A stretch of 64,000 nt of DNA from NCBI GenBank assembly GCA_963513935.1, contig OY740765.1, positions 73,639,718 through 73,703,717 of the forward strand, in the 5' to 3' direction. Positions 1-11,990 of this stretch are shown here, piece by piece (the first letter of the stretch is position 1; every line of letters starts with the position of its first letter). A program made the translations under genes and the position numbers. The stretch comes from Aphrophora alni (taxonomy: Eukaryota; Arthropoda; Insecta; Hemiptera; Aphrophoridae). Under the pieces are notes generated by a model. That model had not been told where the DNA came from. It did not search any database and was given only the letters and a program-made list of their open reading frames with translations.

Positions 1-409
1 TTTGTGGGTTTAGGTTACTTACAGCATACGATAGTGTGAAACTTAGTTTGTGGGTTGAACAGTTCTAGTTTTTTGGGTTTAGGTTCAGAATACGCTAGTA
101 GGAGGGTTCGGAGTATGCAATATTTATTATTTTTTAAACTATGGAGGAGGGTGGCTGTACCCTCCAAATTTCTTTAATTTCTGAGCTTTAATGCATGCCA
201 TGGAGATGGGCAATCTATTTAGTATATAAAATCAGTGGTTGAAGTTAGAAAGCTTTTGCAAGGAAGCGCTACTTATATAGTTTCTAGACACTTTAATAAC
301 AAATCTTTAGGTTTAAAAAAACAATTTTATGACTAATAGATTAAATAAATTCTAAAATAAATGGAATTCACTCATTGCCAAAACCAAATATAAACCAACT
401 AAAAATGTC

Positions 410-1129
410 AGTTTGGTAGTTGTTACTTAGAAAGTGAAAATGGACAGTTTTTGAAAAACATATTTATATATTTAATTAGGCGCTAAACTGGCTTTGCTTG
501 TGCCATAAACGCGCCCTCAGTATAAATTGTACTTGATTAAAATCGAGCTTTTAATGTCTTGGTCAAGGTAAATTTTCGTTTTTTCCCCAAATTATTCTTG
601 AACTGTAATATTTCATACATGGGTTCACTTAAATACATTAAATGAGATATTTAATTTTCTCATTTCACTAAAATTTGAATAAAATTGTTGAGCTAATTTG
701 AGAAATATGTCTTAATAACCATTTTTGGTTTTTTATACTGATAACTCACGAGTTATCATTTTTGGAGGGATTGAAACCAATACATTTTGTCTGGGTCCTT
801 ATAAACTGAACTTGAGCAAAATTTGATGACAATTGTTAGTAGGTACTATTTTTGAGAAAATCATGATTTTGTGTTCTTTTCTTATACAGTTATTCCAAAA
901 TTTTTAGTTATCAAAAACATTTTTTTAATGTCCTATAATATGGTCAAAATATGCAGTTCAAAATGTAAAATTTGATTAAAATCAGTTTATGCGTTTGGGC
1001 TGTAAAGACAAATGTCAGACAGATAGATATCATTCCAAAAACTACTTATTTTGGACATATAGGACTTCAAACTGGATATCTGCAAAAAAAATTGATATCA
1101 ATGTTTTGACCAGTACATAACTTTCTCTA
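410..1129 (+). repeat. Dispersed intronic/intergenic repeat, copy 1 of 3
   Basis: Related blocks recur near 10770-11290 and 50640-50970. Shared landmarks in order are a phrase about loss-prone 'cataaac', then 'ttgattaaaat(c/t)gagct', then 'aaattattc(t/c)tgaactgt(a/g)ata', then a run with 'ttccaaaaa' and 'ggatat'. Copies are heavily diverged and no open frame is conserved, so this is an old non-coding repeat of unknown class. Bases 1-409 before it hold nothing I recognise. Confidence 0.55.
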
Positions 1130-1131
1130 TA

Positions 1132-1790
1132 CAGTAGACTTCGATAATCCGGAATGTTCAGGACTTTTCCAGTACCGGATTACTGGAAATGCCAGATTAT
1201 CGGGTGGTACTGTGCGTGATTGTTGAATCGTAATTCATACAACGAATACAGCTGTAACATGATGTTAGAAAGCAAATACTGTATCTTTTACCAGGAACAT
1301 AAGGATAAATGTTTTAACTCAAAAAAATACTGTTCAGTATAGAACAAAACTTATTTTTATTGTACACTACATTTTGAATACAGTATGTATGTATAACTAC
1401 AACAATACATTGACATAATTACAGAAGGCATACAGTGACCTTTTAATTTGAATATAGTATATTAGAGTTTAGTAAGTCCTACAGTAATTTGTAAATTTAC
1501 AAGACTCATTAAAAAAAAAATCTTTAATGTCCTTTTGTTTTCTAGAATCATTTTTCTTAAAAAAAAAGTTGTTTCTCACAATATGCAAATCAATGATTTC
1601 TGAACAGTTATAACATGAGTTTGTATCAGCAAAATTTATAAACTTGTTTAATACATCTGCAGTTCAACCCAACTGATCAGTTCTTTTTCTTCATCGTCTG
1701 ACTCGGCTGAAATGACCGCCAAGCTCACCCAAGGAAACCTATAGATTGCCTAACACTTCCAAGTACACTAGGTCTATTGCTGCATTACCT
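1132..1790 (-). pseudogene. pogo/Tigger-like transposase remnant with terminal repeat
   Basis: The left edge is a TA (1130-1131) followed by CAGTAGACTTCGATAATCCG, the kind of end seen in pogo/Tigger elements; a second inverted-looking 'ccggattactgg' follows. Translating the - strand between about 1750 and 1480 gives pieces that resemble a Tigger/jerky transposase C-terminus: an acidic DEEKEL stretch, then a segment with NFADTNSCYNCSEIIDLHIV, then a basic tail with KQKDIKDFF. Several frame breaks make it non-functional. The catalytic DDE core is not present, so the element is cut down or interrupted on its right side. A related remnant lies at 58780-59450. Confidence 0.5.
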
Positions 1791-2654
1791 AACCACAACC
1801 TACGTACTAGCACCTTTCCGCTCTTAATAATAACGTAAAACAAATTTATTATGTATGTACTGGTACATAATATTATAATAAAATAATAATAATAATAAAT
1901 AATAATAATAAATGTATTTATTTCCTCAATCTGCTACATAAAATACAAAAATAACTAAAACACGTGTCCAAGTTCAAACACTGTAATAAACTTGCCAAGA
2001 CTGATGTCACCGTAACACTAAATACATAAAAACTAAATAGATATATTATAAGATTTATACATACAAGAATAGGAGAATTATACATACAAAAATAGGATAA
2101 AAAAAAAAAAAGAAATATAGTCTTACTTACTTTGATCAGTCAAACAAAAAACAAAAGATCAAAAGAATGTTGGTGTATACAAGATTATCAGAACTATAAA
2201 CTACAAACTACTTAGCATTTTAAACTATATGTTTTATTCAATCATAATGAGAAAATTTAGGGCCTTCAAGGCATTTTGCCCATTTAAAGGTTCCTATTTC
2301 TTAATATTGTTGTTTTTTAAGAAGCGTTCAGATAGTGAAAGTAAATTACTACTAAATTTGAATATATTTCCCCCCCTTTCCTCCCTTTCCTCTTTTCGGC
2401 CACTTTAATAAACTTTTAAATCATATTATAATTTATTGCATTCAAACAATTAATTGTTAACTAAATTTTGTTGCTTCCAATGTAAACCCTATTCCAAAGA
2501 ACAATATATCCATAATTAAAAAAGAAAATAAACTAAACATAATAAATAACAATTGGTAACTCATGAAAGGACTAGTCTTGATAGGAAAAATACACAACAA
2601 AAGAAAAACATGTACAAAAGTTAAATAAAAAAATTAAAAAAAGACACATCTGTA
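1791..2654. other. No gene seen; simple-sequence and AT-rich DNA
   Basis: Holds an (ATA)n-type microsatellite at about 1873-1912, an A-run at 2101-2111 and a C/T-rich patch near 2370-2395. Part of it may be 3' untranslated sequence of the non-LTR element to the right, but I could not place that element's 3' end. Confidence 0.4.
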
Positions 2655-5595
2655 CTACTTTGGAATGTCAATTAAAGAATCAAGGTTCTTCAATGTAAAC
2701 AGCCATTTTTTTAGCTTCTTCAAAAATAGGTTAATGCCATGTAATTGCTTGATTTCATTAGGTAATCTATTGAACATTCTAGGCGCCATAAAATTTATGG
2801 TTTTAGTATAAAAAGTGTTATTAGGTTTTGGTACTTGGAATTGATTCCTTGTTCTCAATTTTTGATTATACTCTATTGAATTTTGAGGTAAGTTACCACT
2901 TTTGCAATAAAATTTTTTTTAAACTTTGTACACAAAAATATATTTAATTGGCAAAATTTTTAAATGTAGAAAATGAGGACGCGAATGAACAAATTTACTT
3001 TTCCCTAAAATTAATCTGATTACATGTTTCTGTTGATAATATATTGTGTTTAAGTAGGTGTCATAAGTACTGCCCCATAAAATTATTCCATATTCAATTC
3101 TGCTCTGTATCATGGAAAAATACAATATACGCAAGATTCTTTCGTTACATAAACTTCTAAGGAAATAAAAGTACCGTACAACATTGTTAATTTTATTTTT
3201 CAAACTACTTGTGTGGATTTTCCAATTAAGCTCACTATCAACATGAATTCCTAGATACTTTATATTTGTGGTTCTGTTCACAATAGCACACTTATTTGTC
3301 AAATATATGGTTTATATGGTTTGGTCTCCAAGACACTCAGAACATCTATAATAAATTTGTTTATCAAAGTAAACCTCCTTCCTGAGACTAAAATTGATAT
3401 ATTTAGTTTTCTCTGCATTTAATAGCATATGATTAGTGGAAAACCACCACTGTATTGCTTCTAAATCATTTTCGATGTTTGATTGTATATCATTCCAATT
3501 TGAGTGTGAGTAACAAAGAGCGGTGTCGTCCGCAAAAGAAGTTACATTTCCATGTAGCCTCCCATTACATAAATCATTTATATAAATGATGAATAATATT
3601 GCACCCAACACTGACCCTTGGGGTACACCTTGTTTTATTGTGCCTGTGTCACTTAATACAAAATTTATTTTGACACATTGTGTCCTTTCTTCCAAATAAC
3701 TTTTAAACCATTTATATGCTACACCACGTATTCCACATTGATATAACTTGTCCAATAAAATGTTGTGATCAACTGTGTCAAAGGCTTTCCTTATGTCTAA
3801 GAAAAGACCGCCCACACATTTGCCTTCATTCAAGCCATTATTAACATCTGTCATAAAATTCAAAAGAGCATTCTCTGTATTCATTCCCGATCTAAAACCA
3901 AATTGTTTGTTACTAAAAAAATTTGTTTTATCTAAAAACTTAAGTAATTTCTGTTTCATCAGTTTTTCAAAATTTTTTGAAAAACATGAAAGCAAGGATA
4001 TTGGACGGTAATTATTACTTTTCAATCTAAAACCACTTTTAAATATTGGTATTATTACTGCACTTTGTAACTGCTTTGGAAATACTCCACTACTAAAACT
4101 TAAATTTATTATAAATAACAAAACATCAGTGATTTTTACAGAAATCTGTTTAACAACGAAAGAACTGATTCCATCCAAACCTGGTGAAGTGTTGTTTTTT
4201 AATGATTTTATTATATTTATCAGTTCATGAGGGAGAACCGGTTTGATAAAAAATTATTTTACTTCATACTTTTTTTGGAAAATAACATTTATAGACCATT
4301 GAAGATAAATCTATGGGCTGAATAGTATTTAAATCCAGATTTCCTACTATATCTAAAAAGTTGTTATTAAAATAATTGCTACAGGTAAAGGGTCAACAAC
4401 AGGCATGTCATTAATTTCTAATGTAATTGATTGATTAACTTGCCTGCTTTGGCCAGTTACTTCATTTAAAATTCTCCAAGTAGCTTTAGAATTACCATTG
4501 AAATTCTCAAAATTTCTTTTATAAAATTCATCTTTTTGTACCTTTATTTCTTTTTTAAATTTATTTCTAAATTCCAAGTAATAATGTTTCAATTTTTCAT
4601 TTTGAGGATGTTTTTTTACTAATTTAAAAATGTGGTTTCTCTTTTTGATTTTTAAACAAATATAGTCATTAATCCATGGTTTCATTAATTTATTACCATT
4701 ACCTTTCCTTAACTCTACTTTACTTTTCAATAATAAATCGTATAACACATTTAAAAATTGATCAAACGCTAATGATGCATTTGTATTATTGTAAACAACA
4801 GACCAGTCTGCTTTATCTAACAGCTGATCGAGTTTATCATAATCAGTTCGGTATCGAGGGGAGGGGTCAGGAGAAGGGGGAATTGGCTTGACTCTCCCGC
4901 CCATTCCACTACACATCTGAACTCTGACCCTTTGCATTGAATGGTCAGTGATTCCCGCATGTATCACAGAAGCTTCTACTATAATCTTATTCTTGTTATA
5001 AACTCTTACATAAACATGGTCAATACAAGTTTCAGATTGTTCTGTAATTCGTGTAGGTTCTAGTATCAAACTTTCAAAGCCGTTCATTGCCATCTGAGTT
5101 CTATAATAATCCACCGATACATTGTTACAATCTAAAGTATTTATATTAATATCACTGATTACTAAACAGTTTGACATTTAAAAAAAAAATACTATTTGGA
5201 TCATTAAAATGATTTTTAATTTCATCTATGAAAACATTCGCTGGATTAAAACAAAACCTATAAAATGCGAGCAAATGGAAAATTTCTTTGCAGAAAAAAA
5301 AGGAAATCAATATTACGTTCGCAGATTGTAATTGAAATTCAATACACTCAGCATTTTTTATTACATTATTAACATAGACCGCCACCCCTCCCGATCTGTA
5401 ATTATCATTACACCTAGTAATTAAATTAAAATTTGGTGTTTTATAAAAGTCAATTTCACCTGAACCTATCCATATTTCGCTCAGAATTATAATGTCTGGA
5501 ATTGTGTAATTTAAATTTAATTCAGCAATGAAAATATCAAAATTCTGCCTCAAACTCCTTATATTTTGATGAATAACTATAAACCTATCATTCAT
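2655..5595 (-). pseudogene. Non-LTR retrotransposon ORF2 (endonuclease + reverse transcriptase), broken
   Basis: The endonuclease N-terminus lies at 5595-5152 (VIHQNIRSL, IILSEIW, RSGGVAVYVNN). The sequence then changes frame near 5170, where an A-run (5180-5189) is the likely indel. The endonuclease ends with the TDHS motif near 4920. The reverse transcriptase runs from about 4240 to 3310, with KAFDTVDH, QGVPQGSVLG and the catalytic FADD box (about 3525). The C-terminal thumb region (KYLGIHVD, SRIEYGIILWG, RLPNEI) continues to the stop at 2655. In-frame stops lie near 4350, 4245, 3312 and 2860. Normally this protein nicks the target and primes reverse transcription from the nick; this copy cannot encode it. 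Confidence 0.85.
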
Positions 5596-5835
5596 TGGAT
5601 GTTATTTTAGATATATCTGTACATTTAATTTAAATACAACAAAGAAGAAAAGACAAAATAAAAAATAAAAACCTCTATTACTTTCATCTATAGAGAGTGC
5701 ATGGTATATAATTATTGGTAAGGAGAGGAAGACATTAAACTGAATGAAATTTACATAACAAAATAAGAAGTGTAATTTTTTGGCGAGAAAAAATAATAAA
5801 ACTTAAACTATTGAGTTTTTCTATGGGCGTAAGAA

Positions 5836-6759
5836 TTACAGTTTATCTAAATCAGCTTGGCAAGTCACCTGAATTACTTTCGATCCTTCTTCTTTTCGTA
5901 GGAAGATTTTCCCGCCGCGAACCCACACAAACCTGAAGTCCTTCTCCTTATTCACCTGTCTTGCCGCCGATAGAAGCCGCCTCCTCGAAGGAGCCAAGGC
6001 CTCGTTCACATACACAGGCTCATCCATGGTCATGTTCATGTGTCTCGTGGACAGTTTTCCCTTGGCACGACGTTTCTGCATAAACTCCTCCTTGTCCAGT
6101 CGCCTCACAAACTTGACGATTATGCCAGGTGGGGAGTTGTTGGGTCCCACTTTATTACCAGGACGATAGCAGGCGTCGATCATTGAGTCCGTAACTGTTA
6201 GGTCCATAGCTTTGCCCACTTCCTTGACCACGCTGACGACGTCCTCATTCGGCTGCACTGGAATGCCTTGGATTTCCACGGCATTTGCTCTGGAATATTG
6301 TTCCATATCCTCGACGCGCTTTTCTAGGTGAGCTACCTTCTCATTTAGTTTTTTATTCTCAACAAACAACTCATCAATAATTTTGAGACATTTTTCCACA
6401 GACGAACTTTGCTCTTTCATAATTTTTGTATTCTCATCTATTTTTTCAGTTAGAAACTCGTACGATTTATTGAAACTTTTCTCTTGATTTTTTTGACCGT
6501 CCGCAATTTCTTGTATTATTTTCATGAGGTCCTCGAAAGTGAGCTTACCTTCTTGGGCCTCAGAGTCGAGTAGTAAACTCTTTCTTCTTGTCACACTACA
6601 CGGCTGACACCTCCAAGTTATACCCTCAGCTGTAATACAGTCCAGATCAGCCTTACTCATCTTAAGACAGGTTCCGTGGAACTCCTTTTCACAATCATTA
6701 CACACTATTTTAAGCTGTTTAGCGGTAATAGATTTCACACATACACCACAATTAGCCAT
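5836..6759 (-). CDS. Non-LTR retrotransposon ORF1 protein (PHD finger, coiled coil, RRM-like tail)
   Basis: A 307-residue open frame. The chosen start is the ATG at 6757-6759, giving MANCGVC; the frame stays open upstream for 44 more codons, but that part is hydrophobic and unlike the family. Residues about 3-55 show a C4-H-C3 PHD-type zinc finger (CGVC, CNDC, HGTC, CQPC). Residues about 75-155 are charged and heptad-like, a probable coiled coil for trimer formation. The rest, from EQYSRANAVEIQGIP on, matches the L1 ORF1p-like (Transposase_22) RNA-binding fold. By family knowledge it binds element RNA and acts as a chaperone during reverse transcription. It is intact although ORF2 is broken. 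Confidence 0.8.
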   Translation of the reverse strand: MANCGVCVKSITAKQLKIVCNDCEKEFHGTCLKMSKADLDCITAEGITWRCQPCSVTRRKSLLLDSEAQEGKLTFEDLMKIIQEIADGQKNQEKSFNKSYEFLTEKIDENTKIMKEQSSSVEKCLKIIDELFVENKKLNEKVAHLEKRVEDMEQYSRANAVEIQGIPVQPNEDVVSVVKEVGKAMDLTVTDSMIDACYRPGNKVGPNNSPPGIIVKFVRRLDKEEFMQKRRAKGKLSTRHMNMTMDEPVYVNEALAPSRRRLLSAARQVNKEKDFRFVWVRGGKIFLRKEEGSKVIQVTCQADLDKL

Positions 6760-7236
6760 CTCAGTACGCAACAAAGTTAATAACAAAAAAGATTTACAAT
6801 GTACTATACAATAATAAATGATGCCAAATTTAAACACCGCCAAAAGGAAGCAAAACACACTGTGTTGATACCAGAGACAGTATTTAGTCAACGCGAAATT
6901 AAAGTTCTGTAAACATTAGGCCGAACACTATCGCTCCACCTTATCTGAGCGCTGACTCATCACTCCACTTATGTAAATACCATATATCCATGATGGTGCC
7001 GGATCATTGGGCATTCTAGACCATTGAATGCCGGCCTATTGGAGTCTTCTGTACCATGTATATGCGATAAAGTATAATGAAGATATCATATTGTCTTTCT
7101 CGTTAAAAGAGCAAAATATTTTTTCCCTTATAATTTTTATGTGAAGTTAATGGTTTTTCAGACATTCAAGCAATAAATATTTTTAACATTTGTCATTTGG
7201 AAAATATATAAAATAATGACTTGGTTATTTATATAT
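6760..7236. other. Likely 5' region of the non-LTR element, then unassigned DNA
   Basis: Adjacent to ORF1 on its 5' side; bases to about 6960 may be the element's 5' UTR. A short block at 6990-7045 (tgccggatcattgggcattc and following) has a Tigger-end flavour but is too short to assign. No open frame is supported. Confidence 0.35.
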
Positions 7237-7273
7237 GTGAGGCGGAAAGTAATAAGGGACCTCATGTCGGCAA
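7237..7273 (+). repeat. Left terminal inverted repeat
   Basis: 37 bp, identical to the reverse complement of 10391-10427. It contains GGGACCTCATGTCGG, which recurs in altered form inside the element at 7448-7508. Confidence 0.95.
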
Positions 7274-7447
7274 AGTAAAATTTTCAGTACAGTCGAAATA
7301 AGTCGAACGGGTCGAAATTATCGATTCTCATATTTTTGCGATTCTTTGATCTTTGTTTCGTCCTGTACAGGTTATAATCGATTACAAAACAGTTTCGATT
7401 CGATAAAATACCGAAAATAATTGTTATAGCAACTAATGCCATTTGTT

Positions 7448-7508
7448 AGAAAAGGTACCTCAAGTCGCTTATGGAGAAATAACATTGCCGACAAGAGGTC
7501 CCTTTTCT
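7448..7508. repeat. Subterminal hairpin resembling the TIR
   Basis: Arms 7448-7467 and 7489-7508 pair at 17 of 20 positions around a 21-base loop. Each arm carries a variant of the TIR word GGGACCTCATGTCGG (GGTACCTCAAGTCG and GGGACCTCTTGTCGG). It may be an extra transposase-binding site or a nested relic. Confidence 0.6.
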
Positions 7509-7960
7509 CAATCACACAGGCTACTTTGTATTATTTTAGAAACTAATCTCTCCTGAATTCTAGCGGTGATTGAGAGAACTACAACAGGTTTCTCGTAAAA
7601 ACAAAATGTTTTCTAGTTATGAATATCCCTACCCGACTTCAGGTACCTTTTCCTTTTCAAGAGTATAAACCCTCTTTCTTTCACTAATGTTAGGCCTACA
7701 GTCACGCTAGTGCCTCACACTCAATTCTTTGAGAATTTATTCTCATAAGCTATTACTTATTACTGTTATGAATAAATAAATCCACAAAACATTTGTTTGT
7801 CTGTTTAATTTAAAACATCTTAATACGAGTATTATAGTAGCGTAGGTTGGCATCCATACAAGCAGCTACTTGCAATGCGGACGACTGTAGTTGTATGAGC
7901 TTGTTCAATGTTATGTGAGTTTTATTACTGAAGCTGTGCCGGTTGAATCTGTTGTTTATA

Positions 7961-10132
7961 ATGAGTGAAGAGAAAGTTGTAAATATTTTAAATAACTTAG
8001 GTTTAGATAGTGTAAATATAAGTGATGAAGACTACAATGTGTATGAAGATTATTTTACTGAAAGGGTTTTAAGTAGTGATGAATCGAGTGACAGTGAAGA
8101 GCCCCAAGAATCAGAAGCTAATGTTAGCTTTTCAGACTCCTCGCTTTTAAAAAGCATACCGAAACTGGACGAACTTTCTGTAAGTAACACTGATAATCTT
8201 ATTGACATTGATGACATAATTATACAAATTGAAGCAAATGGCGATGATCAGCAGGTAGTTGATTATAATGATGAGGGAGAAGGCGTTGTTGTAGTAAATG
8301 ATGTTGAAGCTTTTCATAATCCTGATACTGACCATAACTTAGTGACTAATTTTCTTGAGAGTGGTTGTGGCTGCAAAGAAAATTGTTGCCGCTTTTTTTC
8401 TGCTGATGAACTGTTGCATATGCGATATGAATGCGCGGAAATCGACCACTACCACGACCACACAAACACTCTAGATCAAGTTATTTTAGGTCAGCTTCGC
8501 TGCCTCACTTTAGATTCTACATTAACTTCTAGGACTAAGAAAATAAACACTGAGAGAAAAATTTCACGAGCCAGTTACATGTTAAAAGGCAGGTCTGTTT
8601 GTAAGAACACATTTATGTTTGGACAAAACATTAAAATTAAAAGATTAAAACGTCTGACAAAAATGTACAATACCACAGGGTTAGTTGCAAAAGAGCACGG
8701 AAATACAGGAGTACTTAAAAATCACACGACATCTTTTCCAGATACTGAGTTTGTTGTTAGATTTCTTCACAACTACGCTGAGCAGCAGGCAATAATTTTG
8801 CCAGGTAGAAGCAGCACGGTATATCAAACCAACCTAAGATTACTACCTTCAAGTGATTCGAAAATAAAAATATACGACACTTACAAAGCATCATTTCCTG
8901 ATGATATGACTCAGAAACCTGTAACTTTTAGGGTTTTTGCTAACATATGGCGGAGTTTGTGTCCAGACATAGTTATTATGAAGCCAAGAAGCGATTTGTG
9001 CACTTTGTGTCAAAAACATTTTACTTCAGGAGCAGCTATGGCATTAGTGTCTGAAGAGGAAAAACTGAAAACTATTGAGAAAATGAGAGCCCATCTACAG
9101 ACTGTTTTCCAGGAAAGAAAAATTACAATGATGTCATAAAACAAACCAGAGATAGTTTTAAAAATGATGACACATCTACTATGCACTATAGTTTCGACAT
9201 GGCCCAGCAGGTGCATATCCCATCTAATCCATTACAGCCAGGCCCTATCTACTTTTTAGTGCCATTCAAAGTTGGTATCTTTGGAGTTATGTGCGAAACA
9301 ACCAACAAACAGTGCAACTATCTCATCCCTGAGAGTGCCAGTACAACGAAAGGCTCTAATCTTATTGTAAGTCTCTTTCACCACCACCTTGAAAACAACT
9401 CTTTGGGTGAAGACACAATGTATATACATGCAGATAATTGTGTGGGGCAGAACAAGAACAACATTCTCATGGGTTACTTAGTTTGGAGAATATGCCAAGG
9501 AAAAAATAAAAAAATAGTTTTGTCGTTCATGCCATACGAAATTTGCATGTGACTGGGCTTTCGGTCTTTTGAAAAAAAAATTTAGGGTCTCTTTCGTATC
9601 GTCATTATCGGAATTAGCTGATTGTATTGACCAATCAACTCCAACATCAAAAGTGAATTCCGCTTCAACTATTGCAAATGAGAAAGGCGAAGTTGTTATT
9701 AAAACTTACAACTGGCTGAAATTTTTCCATACCTATGGTGCCAAGAAAGTGCCCCTCATAACAAAATACAACCACTTTGAGTTTAATACGGAATTAAAAG
9801 GCAAAGTCAACTGCAAAATTGAGATCAATGGAACTGAATTCATTCACAACATACTTCCCGATGAAAATGGACCTGGTGGTTTTCCAGAGGAGATAGTCCC
9901 AGAAGGAATATCTAGAAATCGCAAGAAATATCTCTTCAAAAATATTCGAGACTTCTGCAAGGAAGAGTGTAAGGATGTGTTATGTCCTCAACTAGAGCCT
10001 TTGGAGGAAGCTGAGCCCCAGCAGGTTGAAGCAAATGGCGGCCTGGACCCAGACATACCTCAGCCCCTTCCAGGATCTTCAAAAAAGAAGAGGAAGCGCT
10101 CAGTTCAAAAAAAAAAAAACCCAAATATTTAA
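7961..10132 (+). pseudogene. DUF7869-type putative transposase, two frame breaks
   Basis: ATG at 7961 (MSEEKVVN). An acidic N-terminus of about 125 residues is followed by a Cys-rich part (CGCKENCC), the family block KNTFMF...HGNTGV, PGRSS...LLPSSDSKI and a CTLC zinc-binding pair. The frame breaks at an A5 run (9118-9122). It resumes in the next frame with YFLVPFKVGIFGV, ETTNKQCNYLI and the signature HADNCVGQNKNN (about 9428-9463), whose Asp is a likely catalytic residue. A second break near 9540 has lost a few bases just before HTKFACDWAFGLLKKKF; the rest is open to a basic C-terminus ending at 10132. The assignment to DUF7869 is from remembered family motifs. Function as a DDE-type transposase is inferred from the surrounding TIRs. 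Confidence 0.75.
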
Positions 10133-10390
10133 GGACTTTCTTTCATTCCATTTGAAAAAGGACACTTTTACCTTTTTTTTAATGTATAAATCATTTCTTA
10201 AATATGAAAAATAAAGATTCTGCGCTATTTTGAAATTTCAAATGTGTTTTTCTTAAAATGCCTCTTTTCATTTTAAAAATTTCAAAACCCCGTAACTTAG
10301 TGAAAAAAAATCATAGAGACATAATTTTTTTACTAAATTGTTCAGAATTTACTGCTTTATTAAAAAGTAATAATAACTCAAAACCGGAAA

Positions 10391-10427
10391 TTGCCGACAT
10401 GAGGTCCCTTATTACTTTCCGCCTCAC
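10391..10427 (-). repeat. Right terminal inverted repeat
   Basis: Perfect 37-bp partner of the left end. Homology stops at once inside it: the next inner base differs. Confidence 0.95.
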
Positions 10428-10589
10428 ATATTATGTACAATTTTCAACTATTCCTAAGTCTTGACACTTTACTATTACTAGTTGAAGCGTTTTATCAAAT
10501 AAAGATAAACAACTAGAGTTTTTGAAGATGGAGGCACTCCGAAACATGTCACCTAGTAATAATAAGATGATAAGGTTAGGAATGCCTGA

Positions 10590-11330
10590 AAATTGTAATC
10601 ATGTAAACCTTAGCAGAAATATAGAATATTTTGATAATTGTAAACTCTTGGTTTTTGATATTTTGCTAAATGGTTATATAAATAAACGGTGTAAAACATT
10701 ACATAATCTTCTCACTCGGCCATCTCCAGAACCAAATAAAAAATAACCAAAACAATTAAAAAAATATTTGTATATTTAAATAGGGCCTCAACTTGCTTTT
10801 CTTGTGACATAAACCAGCATTTTATGTCTGTATTTGATTAAAATTGAGCTGTTAGTGGCATCGGTTAAGTTTTATTTTTGTTCTTTGCAAATTATTCCTG
10901 AACTGTGATAATTTTTTACTCTCAATTTTGCTTGTGGATTTGAATCATTAATCTTCCTCTTTCACTAAAATTTGAATGAAATCAGTAGAGCTGATTTTGA
11001 GAAATTACAACTTTTATAACAGTTCCATGGTAGATAACTCACGAACCGGCATCTTATAATCAATTTTCAGCTATAAAAAAGAAAGAAAAAAGTTCCGAGA
11101 TATGATAAAAATTGCCCAAATACCTTATTTTATCAAAATCAATCCACAGGTTTTTGCTGTATATGTTTGTATCTTTCCAAAAATCTTTTATTTGGACTTG
11201 GGAGGGGGGGACATCAAAATGGATATGTTCGAAATACCCTTGATTTTTTGATCCATCACATTTCTCTCTGTATACTATGTATGCGTGAGAAAGAACTAAA
11301 ATACAGTTTTTCAAGAAGATCCATGGAATA
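10590..11330 (+). repeat. Dispersed repeat, copy 2 of 3
   Basis: Best match to the copy at 410-1129 is from about 10770 to 11290: the 'cataaacc' block, the 'ttgattaaaattgagct' block, the 'aaattattcctgaactgtgataa' block, then 'ttccaaaaatc' and 'ggatatg'. Diverged and non-coding. Confidence 0.55.
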
Positions 11331-11609
11331 GTTTAAAAATAATATCTATGGATTTATTTTTATGTATACAATATATTAATACAAAACAAAAATCCACTTT
11401 TTGTATCATTCTTTCTCAGGGGTTTTTTTGATTTTTTTCTATACTATTACTCTATATTAGGACGAACAAAGGAGAATGACAAATAAGTGCACAAGAGTTC
11501 ATTTAGGCATATAATTTGATCTTCGTGATCAATAAAAGTGTGTAGATTTTGTTTTATAACATACTATATGGGAACTCAGTTCACAATAACGTAGCAGGTT
11601 CCTCCCAGT

Positions 11610-11990
11610 AATAGTAGTAGTGATGTGGGGGTGAAATGCACTACGATCTCTAGAGATGTATATATCTCCCTACTTTTTCTAAGATGAAGAACTACTTCAG
11701 CCCTAAACTTCCTTAGGAAGTTTAGTATATGAAGGGGGTCAAGGGTTGGTATCTCCTCTTTATCAATCTGGCGTCCTCTTAGACTTTAGCCCTATTGTAG
11801 CAATGGCTCCACCGCATTGTACTAATAGATGGTATGGTATCTTCTACCACTATTGGCATAATCTGCAGGTCCCATAATTTTCTGTTTTGATCCTTCAAAG
11901 GTGTTGATTGTACAATGTCCCGAAAGAAACCGTGCCAGCATTTTTTTATTTATCTTTGCTTAGTCTGAAGGATACTCTTTATCAGCTTCT
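11610..11990 (-). other. Foreign block in the satellite; possible non-LTR C-terminal remnant
   Basis: This block lacks the monomer. Read on the - strand it gives ARFLSGHCTINTF...PADYANSG, loosely like the 'LTGHC...' C-terminal region of insect non-LTR polymerase proteins. The match is short and broken by stops. Confidence 0.3.

Larger units (their letters stand above)
2655..6759 (-). mobile_element. CR1/jockey-like non-LTR retrotransposon, ORF2 decayed
   Basis: Read on the - strand, a PHD-finger/coiled-coil ORF1 is followed by an ORF2 with apurinic-type endonuclease and reverse transcriptase, the standard order for CR1-clade and related non-LTR elements. ORF1 is open; ORF2 has one change of frame and several stops. 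No LTRs flank it. The 5' end lies somewhere right of 6759 and the 3' end left of 2655; neither target-site duplication could be placed. ORF1 and ORF2 are separated by about 240 bp. Confidence 0.85.
7237..10427 (+). mobile_element. Complete DNA transposon with perfect 37-bp TIRs and DUF7869-type ORF
   Basis: The two ends are exact inverted repeats (7237-7273 and 10391-10427), each beginning GTGAGGCGGAAAGTAATAAG outside-in. Both are flanked by ATAT (7233-7236 and 10428-10431), which fits a 4-bp target duplication, although ATAT is palindromic and could equally be part of the repeat. Between them lies one long gene on the + strand with two frame breaks. A polyadenylation-like AATAAA sits at 10210, after the ORF. 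At 3,191 bp with perfect ends, the element looks fairly young. The superfamily is uncertain: the ORF type is common in insect and cnidarian genomes as an unnamed protein. Confidence 0.85.
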
